Assembly (NCBI GenBank): GCA_028290225.1
Contig: JAQGKH010000178.1
Span: forward strand, 1-7,279
Length of the DNA stretch: 7,279 nucleotides
Direction: 5' to 3'
From: Devosia sp.
GTDB taxonomy: Bacteria; Pseudomonadota; Alphaproteobacteria; Rhizobiales; Devosiaceae
Position 1 is the first letter of the stretch. Every line of letters starts with the position of its first letter. The notes beneath the pieces are model-generated. The model did no database searches. It saw only the letters and a program-made list of their open reading frames with translations, and was not told the DNA's origin. Below are positions 1 through 5,996 of the stretch, one piece after another. The position numbers and the translations under genes are program-made.

Positions 1-2
1 AC

Positions 3-233
3 TTCTCGATCTTCGGTCACCTGACGGTGCCTGCGGATACCGACCAGGCGATCATCGACAAGCTTAATCAGGGCGTTGCCCAGGCTCTGGCCGAGCCCGA
101 TGTCCAGCAGCGCCTGGCCGACCTTGCCAATGACGAAGTCGGTCTTTACGGCGCCGACGCCCAGGCGCGCGTCGAGGCCGACCGCCAGCGTGGTGCCGCG
201 GTGGTGGAAGCTGCTAATATCGTTCTCGAATAA
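3..233 (+). CDS. tctC: TTT transporter substrate-binding protein, C-terminal end (TctC/Bug family), partial
   Basis: Only the last 76 codons and the stop (TAA) are in the window; the reading frame is open to the left edge. TctC (Bug-type) proteins are periplasmic and deliver carboxylates or related small molecules to the TctAB membrane complex. The visible part has the family's C-terminal pattern: a helix starting 'IIDKLNQGVAQALAEPDVQQRLADLA', here reported only as residues about 19-43 of the fragment with key motifs DKLN and EPDVQQRL, followed by an acidic/basic helix and the terminal 'VVEAANIVLE', matching the usual '(V)VK.AGI.LE' ending. Position directly upstream of tctB and tctA, the standard C-B-A order, supports the call. 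The ligand pocket lies in the missing part, so the substrate cannot be inferred. Confidence 0.88.
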   Translation, partial: FSIFGHLTVPADTDQAIIDKLNQGVAQALAEPDVQQRLADLANDEVGLYGADAQARVEADRQRGAAVVEAANIVLE

Positions 234-236
234 TCT

Positions 237-280
237 GAAGGTGCGCGCCCGTTACGGGTGCGCACCTTTCATGCTTTTTC
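237..280 (+). terminator. Intercistronic hairpin with interrupted T-tract between tctC and tctB
   Basis: Bases 240-251 and 255-266 form a 12-bp stem with a single G-U pair and a TTA loop; A-T pairs at 238/268 and 239/267 and a G-U at 237/269 lengthen it to about 15 bp. It is followed by TTTC and, after ATG, a CTTTTTC run (267-280). This resembles an intrinsic terminator, but it sits inside the operon only a few bases after the tctC stop and just upstream of the tctB ribosome site. It is therefore more likely a partial terminator or a 3'-end stabiliser of the tctC message. That role is inference. Confidence 0.6.
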
Positions 281-286
281 GGGAGA
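281..286 (+). promoter_or_regulatory. Ribosome binding site of tctB
   Basis: GGGAGA lies 7 bases before the ATG at 294 and fixes that codon as the tctB start. An in-frame GTG at 258 would add 12 residues, but it lies inside the stem of the intercistronic hairpin and has no purine-rich site before it. Confidence 0.7.
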
Positions 287-293
287 GATCGGT

Positions 294-740
294 ATGCTGC
301 GACAAACCAACCTGATATCGGGGCTCGCCTTCCTCGTGCTGGCCCTGGCCTTTGGCTTTGGTGCAACCAGTTACCGTTTCGGTACGCCCGCAAATATGGG
401 CGCCGGGTTTCTTCCGGTCAGCTTGGCAATCTTGCTGGGCCTTCTCGGTGTTGCCATCATGGTCCAGTCATTGCTGCGGAGCAGCGACAGGGTGGACTGG
501 GGTCGCTTCAGGCCCGCCGTACTCATCATCGCCTCCATTCTTGTCTTCGCCCTAGGCATGCGGCCGCTCGGCTTTGCCGCTGCAGCTTTCCTGACAGTCC
601 TGCTTTCCAGCTTTGCCGGGCCCCCGATGGGTTGGCTGCAACGCCTCCTGCCGGCGCTGATCCTGTCAGCAACCGCCTCGCTTCTTTTCGTTCAATTGCT
701 GGGGCTGCCGATCCCGCTCTGGCCAACTGTGCTGGGCTAA
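294..740 (+). CDS. tctB: TTT transporter small membrane subunit TctB
   Basis: The protein is 148 residues, the usual TctB size. It is the small inner-membrane subunit, which pairs with TctA in the secondary, ion-gradient-driven TTT carboxylate transporter. Four hydrophobic segments are visible at about residues 8-26, 40-61, 74-105 (probably two short spans or one long re-entrant stretch) and 118-137. The family features are the 'GxGFLPVSLAILLGLLG' stretch near residues 37-52, the 'FRP...ALGMRPLGF' stretch (72-94) and a C-terminal 'LLGLPIPLWP' (135-144). The start is ATG 294, preceded by GGGAGA. The stop is four bases from the tctA start, so translation is probably coupled. TctB is poorly conserved in general; the call rests on hydrophobic pattern, size, motifs and position. 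Confidence 0.9.
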   Translation: MLRQTNLISGLAFLVLALAFGFGATSYRFGTPANMGAGFLPVSLAILLGLLGVAIMVQSLLRSSDRVDWGRFRPAVLIIASILVFALGMRPLGFAAAAFLTVLLSSFAGPPMGWLQRLLPALILSATASLLFVQLLGLPIPLWPTVLG

Positions 741-744
741 AGTC

Positions 745-2247
745 ATGGACCTGCTCAACAGCCTTGCCCTGGGGTTCTCGGTCGCGGTTACCTGGCAGAA
801 CCTGCTGTACTGCTTTGCCGGCGTATTGATGGGGACCCTTATCGGGGTGCTCCCGGGCCTGGGCCCGGTCACCACCGTTGCCTTGTTGCTTCCCATCACC
901 TTTGCGCTCGATCCAGTTTCGTCGCTGATCATGCTTTCGGGGATCTACTACGGCGCCCAATATGGAGGCTCGACGACGGCCATTCTCGTCAACCTTCCCG
1001 GCGAGTCCTCCTCGGTGGTCACGGCCATCGACGGTTACAAGATGGCTCGCAACGGCCGCGCCGGCCCCGCCTTGGGCATTGCGGCCATCGCCTCATTTGT
1101 CGCGGGCACCTTCGCCACCATCGTCATCGCCGGCTTTGCGCCAGTTCTTGGTTCGGTGGCGTTGCGATTTGGTGCAGTTGAGTATTTCTCGCTGATTGTC
1201 TTTGGCCTCATTGCCTCGATCATCCTGGCGCAGGGCTCCATCCTGAAGGCCTTGGCCATGGTCGTCTTAGGGTTGCTCCTCGGCCAGGTCGGCACCGACG
1301 TCACCAGCGGCGTTTACCGCTACACCCTGGGCTTTTCGACCCTGGCGGACGGCATCAGCTTTGTTGCCCTGTCCATGGCGCTGTTCGGCATCGCTGAAGT
1401 AATCTTCAACCTGCAGCAAGGCGGGGACCGCGTCGAGGGCGTGGTGGAAGACGTCGGCAGCGTCCTGCCCACCAGCAAAGACCTGAAGGACTCGGCCGCC
1501 GCCATCGCGCGCGGCACCCTTCTCGGATCGGTGCTGGGCCTGCTGCCCGGCGGTGGCGCGCTCCTCGCGTCCTTTGCCGCTTATACTCTGGAAAAAAAGG
1601 TGGCCCGCAAGCCGCGTAATTTCGGCCATGGCGACATTCGCGGCGTTGCCGCTCCAGAGGCGGCAAACAATGCCGGCGCCCAGACCTCTTTTATTCCAAT
1701 GCTCACCCTTGGCCTTCCAGCCAATCCGGTGATGGCGATGATGATCGGTGCCATGATGATCCAGGGCATCCAGCCCGGTCCGCAGGTCATGACCACGCAG
1801 CCCCAACTGGTCTGGGGCCTGATCGCCAGCATGTGGATCGGCAATGTCATGCTGGTGCTGCTCAACCTGCCCCTGATCCGCATCTGGGTGGCGCTGCTCA
1901 AGGTGCGCTACGCCTACATGTTCCCTGCCATCATCCTGTTTTGCTGCGTCGGTGCTTATTCCGTACACAATTCGAGTTTCGACGTGATCCTCATGGCCGT
2001 CATGGCGATTGGTGGCTTCATTCTTCTCAAGCTGCGCTGCGAGCCGGCTCCGCTGATCCTGGGCTTCATTCTGGGTCCGATGATGGAGGAAAATCTTCGT
2101 CGGGCCTTGTTGATCTCACGCGGGGACTTCGGGGTGTTTCTGGAGCGCCCTATCAGCCTCGGCTTCCTTCTCGCCGCGGCCGCCCTGCTGGCCGTGATTG
2201 CCATTCCCGGCGTGCTCAGGCTGCGCCGGACGGCCATGGCCACCTGA
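745..2247 (+). CDS. tctA: TTT transporter large membrane subunit TctA
   Basis: The protein is 500 residues, a typical full-length TctA and the main permease subunit of the TTT system, with about 10-12 membrane spans. The family signatures are clear: GVLPGLGP at 34-41; GIYYGAQYGGSTTAIL at 66-81 followed by LPGE at 84-87; and in the second half GLLPGGGALLASFAAY at 265-280, GVAAPEAANNAGAQ at 300-313 and LTLGLPANPVMAM from 320. The two glycine/proline-rich halves reflect the internal repeat of the family, thought to shape the translocation path. A basic tail (LRLRR) ends the protein on the cytoplasmic side. The ATG follows the tctB stop by four bases with only a weak GGG upstream, so expression likely depends on coupling to tctB. 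The aldehyde dehydrogenase gene follows after 14 bases. Confidence 0.96.
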   Translation: MDLLNSLALGFSVAVTWQNLLYCFAGVLMGTLIGVLPGLGPVTTVALLLPITFALDPVSSLIMLSGIYYGAQYGGSTTAILVNLPGESSSVVTAIDGYKMARNGRAGPALGIAAIASFVAGTFATIVIAGFAPVLGSVALRFGAVEYFSLIVFGLIASIILAQGSILKALAMVVLGLLLGQVGTDVTSGVYRYTLGFSTLADGISFVALSMALFGIAEVIFNLQQGGDRVEGVVEDVGSVLPTSKDLKDSAAAIARGTLLGSVLGLLPGGGALLASFAAYTLEKKVARKPRNFGHGDIRGVAAPEAANNAGAQTSFIPMLTLGLPANPVMAMMIGAMMIQGIQPGPQVMTTQPQLVWGLIASMWIGNVMLVLLNLPLIRIWVALLKVRYAYMFPAIILFCCVGAYSVHNSSFDVILMAVMAIGGFILLKLRCEPAPLILGFILGPMMEENLRRALLISRGDFGVFLERPISLGFLLAAAALLAVIAIPGVLRLRRTAMAT

Positions 2248-2261
2248 AAGAAAGTCACTTC

Positions 2262-3695
2262 ATGCGTCTCCAGCGTCAGCAGATGTTTATCGGTGGCCAG
2301 TGGGTCGATGCCCGTTCGGGACAAACCCGCCCCGTTATCGACCCCGCAACGCAGGACGAGATCGGAACCGTCCCTTTTGGCGTTGCCGAAGATACCACGG
2401 CCGCGATCGCAGCCGCCAAGGCTGCCTTCGACACCTTCGCCTTCACCACCGCCCAGGAACGCTCCGTTCTGCTGCGCCGCCTCGGCGATGCGGTGTTGGC
2501 CAACCAGGAAGATCTGGCATTGCTGCTGGTGCGCGAACAGGGCAAGCCGCTGCGCGAAGCGCGCGCCGAGATCGCCATGAGCGCAGCCTATATCCATTGG
2601 TTTGCCGAGGAAGCTCGACGCAGCCATGGCGAGATCATCCCGTCGCCATGGCCGGACCACCAGCTCCAGGTCACGCACGAGCCGGTGGGCGTGGTGGGTG
2701 CCATCACCCCCTGGAACTTTCCGTCTTCGATGATCGCGCGCAAGGTGGGGCCGGCGCTGGCGGCCGGCTGTACGGTGGTGCTCAAGCCCGCGGAGGCTAC
2801 CCCATATTCCGCACTGGCTTGGGGCGTCCTGGCCGAGCAGGCAGGACTGCCAAAAGGGGTACTCAACATTGTCACCGGCAAGGCCTCCGCCATTGGCGGT
2901 GCCTTGATGGCCAGCAATGATGTGCGCAAAATTACCTTCACCGGGTCCACGCCGGTCGGTCAGTTGCTCCTGCGCCAGGCCGCCGACAGCGTAAAGCGCG
3001 TTTCCATGGAGCTGGGCGGTAATGCGCCTTTCATCGTCTTCGACGATGCCGACGTCGATGCAGCAGTGGCCGGCGCCTTGGCATCCAAATATCGCAACAG
3101 CGGCCAGACCTGCGTTTGCACGAACCGCATCTATGTCCAGTCCAGCATCCATGATGCCTTTGTGGACAAGCTGGCCATGGCGGCCCGCCAGCTGCGCGTG
3201 GGGTCCGGCCTTGATGCCGACACCGACCAGGGCCCCCTTATTGACATTGCAGCCGTGGAGAAGGTCGAAGCCCTTCTTGCCGACGCGGTGGCCAAGGGCG
3301 GCCGCGTCGTGGCAGGCGGGCAACGACACGCCTTGGGCGGAGCCTTCTTTGAGCCCACGGTGCTCACCGGGGCCCATGCCGCCATGGACTTGGCGGTGGA
3401 GGAAATTTTTGGCCCAGTGGCGCCGGTTTTCCGATTTGAAACCGAGGACGAAGCCATTCGCCTCGCCAACGCCACGGAACTTGGCCTTGCGAGCTATTTC
3501 TATGCGCGTGACATCGGACGCATCCAGCGGGTTTCGCGTCGGCTCGAATACGGCATGGTGGGTATCAATACCGGCCTCATCACCACCGAAGTGGCACCCT
3601 TTGGCGGCGTCAAGCAATCCGGCCTGGGGCGGGAAGGCTCCTCACTCGGGCTGCATGAATACACCAACATCAAGTACCGGGCATTGGCGTATTAG
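2262..3695 (+). CDS. NAD(P)-dependent aldehyde dehydrogenase, succinate-semialdehyde dehydrogenase (GabD)-like
   Basis: The protein is 477 residues, close to the 480-490 of GabD enzymes, and complete. It would oxidise a semialdehyde to the acid with NAD(P)+. Family motifs in order: TPWNFP at 149-154 (N152, oxyanion hole), LKPAEATP at 174-181 (K175, cofactor), FTGST at 226-230, MELGGNAPFIVF at 249-260 (E250, general base), SGQTCVCTNR at 280-289 (C284 nucleophile, with C286 as in GabD enzymes), EEIFGPV at 380-386, and GINTGLITTEVAPFGGVKQS at 434-453 plus GLGREGS, the typical GabD C-terminal signature. The start chosen is ATG 2262, 14 bases after the tctA stop, with only a weak purine-rich AAAGAAAG upstream. 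ATG 2283 is possible but would trim the conserved N-terminal strand. Cotranscription with the transporter suggests the real substrate derives from the imported compound, so it may not be succinate semialdehyde; other short acid semialdehydes are possible. Confidence 0.93.
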   Translation: MRLQRQQMFIGGQWVDARSGQTRPVIDPATQDEIGTVPFGVAEDTTAAIAAAKAAFDTFAFTTAQERSVLLRRLGDAVLANQEDLALLLVREQGKPLREARAEIAMSAAYIHWFAEEARRSHGEIIPSPWPDHQLQVTHEPVGVVGAITPWNFPSSMIARKVGPALAAGCTVVLKPAEATPYSALAWGVLAEQAGLPKGVLNIVTGKASAIGGALMASNDVRKITFTGSTPVGQLLLRQAADSVKRVSMELGGNAPFIVFDDADVDAAVAGALASKYRNSGQTCVCTNRIYVQSSIHDAFVDKLAMAARQLRVGSGLDADTDQGPLIDIAAVEKVEALLADAVAKGGRVVAGGQRHALGGAFFEPTVLTGAHAAMDLAVEEIFGPVAPVFRFETEDEAIRLANATELGLASYFYARDIGRIQRVSRRLEYGMVGINTGLITTEVAPFGGVKQSGLGREGSSLGLHEYTNIKYRALAY

Positions 3696-4045
3696 CACTG
3701 GCACAAGGCGGGCGCTGGCAACCACGCCCCAACACCAAACCTGACCACTCGCGCTATCGCGGTGTTCGGCTCTGCTTCGGCGTCACGATTTCTCCGGCGC
3801 CTCGATGGGCAGAGCTCGCGCCACTCGGGGTATCGCCTATATCCCGCTTGACCGAAATTCTCTTTTACGGCGAGGGACGGTCGCTCTTGAGAGTGTAGCT
3901 GAAAACACGCGCAGGCCCGAATGGGACCGCAAAGCACACCAGCGTGAAATCGGTCCGCTGGTCCGGAGTGGGGTGCCGGTATGTAGGTGCGCGCGACGGC
4001 CGCCCATCCCTTCAGCCGCCGCAGATCAGGCGGTCAACATGAGGA
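3696..4045. other. Intergenic stretch without a convincing gene
   Basis: About 350 bases between the dehydrogenase stop and the stop of the minus-strand phosphatase. The open stretches here (a minus-strand one ending at 3937, a plus-strand one from 3805) lack ribosome sites, have arginine/cysteine-rich low-complexity translations and show no recognisable motif. Small inverted repeats are present: AACACC (3731-3736) with GGTGTT (3761-3766), and CGCG-CTAT-CGCG (3750-3761). Neither is followed by a T-run, so no clear terminator for the upstream operon can be named. The segment could be a decayed gene or the edge of an insertion. Confidence 0.5.
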
Positions 4046-4612
4046 TCAGGATCCCTCATAGCCTAGCCATGGCTCAAGAATCTCAAAACTCTCGTCCATA
4101 GGATAGGCCTGGCTAAGCACTGGAATGGAGAAGTGTCCATAACGAAGCGAAATCTGGCTTTCAGCTTCCTCCTCTCCCGACTTGGCTATTGCCGCTAGGT
4201 AAAGCGCTGAAGCCAGCCCGGTTCGATCCGCCCCCCAGTTGCAATGGATCAGCACCGGTTTTTCAACTGTCTTCAGAAGAGAAATGAGCGCTTCAGCTTC
4301 TGTTTGCGTCATGAGGTGCGATGCGGACATCGGGAAATCGTAATGCTTAAGGCCCAGCTCGGCGGATTTGAACAACTCGTTGTCATACCAGGGCGAACCT
4401 GGATCGCTGCCCCGAAGGTTCACGACTGACCGGATATGACTATCGGACACGTACCGTGTCAGTTGCTCTGGGGAGGGTTGGGCGGAGCGATAAACCTCGC
4501 CGGAAAGCACCTCGTCAAAATTGCCGCGTGACTGCGCAACAGCGATGTAGGCTATCAATGCTGTTGCTCCGACCAATGCCAGACCGCCACAAACACAAAG
4601 GAAATTGCGCAT
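4046..4612 (-). CDS. Membrane-anchored dual-specificity/tyrosine phosphatase-like protein
   Basis: The protein is 188 residues from the ATG at 4612. A hydrophobic segment at about residues 4-25 is an uncleaved anchor or signal peptide, so the catalytic domain probably sits on the periplasmic side (inference). Then come VYRSAQPSPEQL (40-51), the SVVNLRGSDPGSPWYDNEL stretch (62-80), a 'HYDFPMSAS' strand (90-98) that may hold the general acid (D92), and HCNWGADRTGLASALYLA (123-140). The last contains the CX5R phosphatase loop with nucleophile C124 and R130. All core elements of the DSP/PTP-like fold are present and the length fits related alphaproteobacterial proteins, so it looks intact. The start is uncertain: no good ribosome site precedes 4612, and an in-frame ATG at 4657 would add 15 residues. 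Substrate unknown; protein phosphotyrosine, phosphoinositide or another phosphoester are possible. G+C in sampled lines is about 47-53%, lower than the flanking genes (about 57-62%), and its function does not match the metabolic neighbours. Confidence 0.85.
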   Translation of the reverse strand: MRNFLCVCGGLALVGATALIAYIAVAQSRGNFDEVLSGEVYRSAQPSPEQLTRYVSDSHIRSVVNLRGSDPGSPWYDNELFKSAELGLKHYDFPMSASHLMTQTEAEALISLLKTVEKPVLIHCNWGADRTGLASALYLAAIAKSGEEEAESQISLRYGHFSIPVLSQAYPMDESFEILEPWLGYEGS

Positions 4613-4710
4613 GATGGCGAGGAGGTATGATTGCTTGGGCAATGGGCGGTACTCCATAGGCGCAGCCGAGCCGGCCTTCGTGGTTCGCCTGCTCAGTTCT
4701 GGCAATTGCA

Positions 4711-5108
4711 CTAAACTACGCCGATTCCGAGGAAGCAATCGCTGGCGGGGAAGGACGGGCCAATTTGGTGCCCCAACTCGCGCTCCTCCTTCGGCAGCGT
4801 CCTGCGGACCTGGGGCCACACCCCGGTCGCTTCGCACTGCTTTTGATCGTTCAGAACCGAAAAGCGCCAGGTGCGGCCATCCGGGTCACACAGCAGATAC
4901 GCCTGCCCACCCAATTCTTGCAGCAAGCAAGATCAATGTCGTTCAACTCCTTGGCCGGGCATCGGGGCAAGGGGAACCCTGCTGCGTCCAGCGCATATCG
5001 CACGCCGTCCGAGGTGATCCAAAATGCGCTTTGTCTGAATAAATCGGCAAGCACAGGGGAGCGCCTGGAACTATCCCGACCCCGCGCCGCAAGCGGTCTC
5101 CGGCGCAT
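4711..5108 (-). pseudogene. Unrecognised ORF, apparently broken by one frameshift
   Basis: Two minus-strand reading frames join into one plausible protein of roughly 130 residues. The upstream frame gives a segment with ADLFRQSAFWITSDGVRYAL and a second part ending KELNDIDLA. Near 4921-4934 it runs out of sense, while the next frame picks up with LLQELGGQAYLLCDPDGRTW and continues to a stop at 4711. Joining the frames needs a net gain of one base. The site is a short GCAA tandem repeat, so loss of one 4-base unit by slippage would explain it. I do not recognise the family. The start is uncertain: ATG 5108 has GGAG too close, and ATG 5150 has no ribosome site. It lies just upstream of the phosphatase on the same strand and could once have shared its transcript. 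The alternative is two unrelated spurious frames. Confidence 0.4.
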
Positions 5109-5177
5109 CTCCCACAACCAGCAATTCTTAATCCAACTGGTGCTATGCATGCGTTGAGATTTGTCGCGGGAACGACT

Positions 5178-5939
5178 ATGCAGCTGTTTGATCTGACTGG
5201 CAGAATAGCCCTTGTTACCGGCTCGACCCGCGGCATCGGACTGGCGCTGGCGCAGGGTCTTGCAAGAGAGGGCGCCCAGGTCGTGCTGAATGGCCGCGAC
5301 CGCGACCGCATTGAAGCCGTGGCCCAAGGGCTGCGCAACGGGGGAGCCCAGGTTTCGTGCGCGAGCTTTGATGTCACCGACGCTGCCAGCGTTGATCTTG
5401 CCGTCGACAGGATCGAGCAGGATGTCGGCCCCATCGCCATTCTGGTCAACAATGCCGGCATTCAGCACCGCAGCCCCCTGCACGAGTTTACCGATACCAA
5501 GTGGCACGAGCTGATGCGCACCAATCTCGACAGCGTTTTTTACGTGTCGCGCGCGGTCGCCCGCAAGATGATCCCGCGCAAGGCCGGCAAGATCATCAAT
5601 ATCGCTTCGGTCAATGCCGAACTTGGCCGCGCGGGTATCGCCCCTTATGCCGCCACCAAGGGAGCGATCAAGCAGCTCACCCGCGGCATGGCCTGCGACT
5701 GGGCCCGCTTCAATCTGCAGGTCAACGCCATCGGACCGGGATATTTCAACACCGAAATGACCCAGGCGCTGGTGCGCGACCCCGAATTCACCGCCTGGCT
5801 CGAAAAGCGGACGCCGGCCGGTCGCTGGGGCAATGTCGAGGAACTGGTGGGAGCCGCAGTTTTCCTCGCTTCCGATGCCTCCAGCTTCGTGAATGGCCAG
5901 ATCCTTTATGTGGATGGGGGCATGACCGCGTCGGTCTGA
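5178..5939 (+). CDS. SDR family oxidoreductase, gluconate 5-dehydrogenase (IdnO)-like
   Basis: The protein is 253 residues, the same size as IdnO (5-keto-D-gluconate 5-reductase). It is a classical short-chain dehydrogenase with a Rossmann fold: TGSTRGIG at 14-21 (cofactor loop), NGR at 38-40 after the second strand (an arginine that favours NADP(H)), NNAG at 91-94, and the catalytic N116, S144, Y157 and K161. IdnO-like signatures are strong: NAGIQHR at 92-98, AELGRAGIAPYAATKGAIKQ near 147-166, APGYF-like IGPGYFNTEMT at 185-195, FTAWLEKRTPAGRWG at 204-218 and SSFVNGQILYVDGGM at 235-249. The start is ATG 5178, with GGGAA about six bases upstream; the ATG at 5145 has no ribosome site. It likely interconverts a hydroxyl and keto group on a sugar acid. 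It is separated from the transporter/aldehyde dehydrogenase operon by about 1.5 kb of unrelated DNA and must have its own promoter. Confidence 0.92.
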   Translation: MQLFDLTGRIALVTGSTRGIGLALAQGLAREGAQVVLNGRDRDRIEAVAQGLRNGGAQVSCASFDVTDAASVDLAVDRIEQDVGPIAILVNNAGIQHRSPLHEFTDTKWHELMRTNLDSVFYVSRAVARKMIPRKAGKIINIASVNAELGRAGIAPYAATKGAIKQLTRGMACDWARFNLQVNAIGPGYFNTEMTQALVRDPEFTAWLEKRTPAGRWGNVEELVGAAVFLASDASSFVNGQILYVDGGMTASV

Positions 5940-5944
5940 ACCGC

Positions 5945-5976
5945 CGGGCTGGGCTGCTCGGGTGCAGCCCAGCCCG
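5945..5976. terminator. Bidirectional hairpin between two convergent dehydrogenase genes
   Basis: Bases 5945-5957 (CGGGCTGGGCTGC) and 5964-5976 (GCAGCCCAGCCCG) are a perfect 13-bp inverted repeat with a six-base loop, placed between the two stop codons (5939 and 5997). There is no T-tract on either strand. It probably protects or ends both messages, possibly with Rho, but function is inferred from position and stability. Confidence 0.6.
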
Positions 5977-5996
5977 ACACCGACGCACCTCAGGCG

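Noticed and set aside
1267..1968. Minus-strand open frame of 233 codons inside tctA
   Set aside because: It is a shadow of tctA. Its translation is rich in His, Gln, Asp and Ala with no motif, and it has no ribosome site.
1833..2261. In-frame upstream extension of the aldehyde dehydrogenase overlapping tctA
   Set aside because: The extension overlaps the conserved tctA C-terminal region and gives no domain. The family N-terminus starts just after ATG 2262.
1956..3617. Very long minus-strand open reading frame (553 codons) antisense to the end of tctA and the aldehyde dehydrogenase
   Set aside because: The plus strand here encodes an unmistakable aldehyde dehydrogenase. The antisense product has no recognisable motif, is rich in His/Gly/Arg, and is the usual by-product of high G+C third positions.
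4039..4059. Imperfect inverted repeat ATGAGG...CCTCAT over the phosphatase stop codon
   Set aside because: The stem is short with a bulge and a tiny loop, and no T-run follows on the minus strand, so it is too weak to call a terminator.
3692..4101. Small open frames on both strands in the spacer after the aldehyde dehydrogenase
   Set aside because: There is no ribosome site, the translations are Arg/Cys-rich, and no motif is recognisable. The plus-strand frame also runs into the phosphatase gene on the other strand.
4605..5157. Plus-strand open frames of 145 and 130 codons opposite the frameshifted ORF
   Set aside because: The translations lack a domain or a credible start. The minus-strand frames have better codon pattern and more protein-like segments. 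I keep some doubt because neither strand has a recognised homologue.
5137..5177. Possible promoter or operator (TATGCATGCG, TTGAGA) before the IdnO-like gene
   Set aside because: The elements are not spaced as a standard -35/-10 pair and the palindrome is only six bases, so no specific promoter or operator can be supported.
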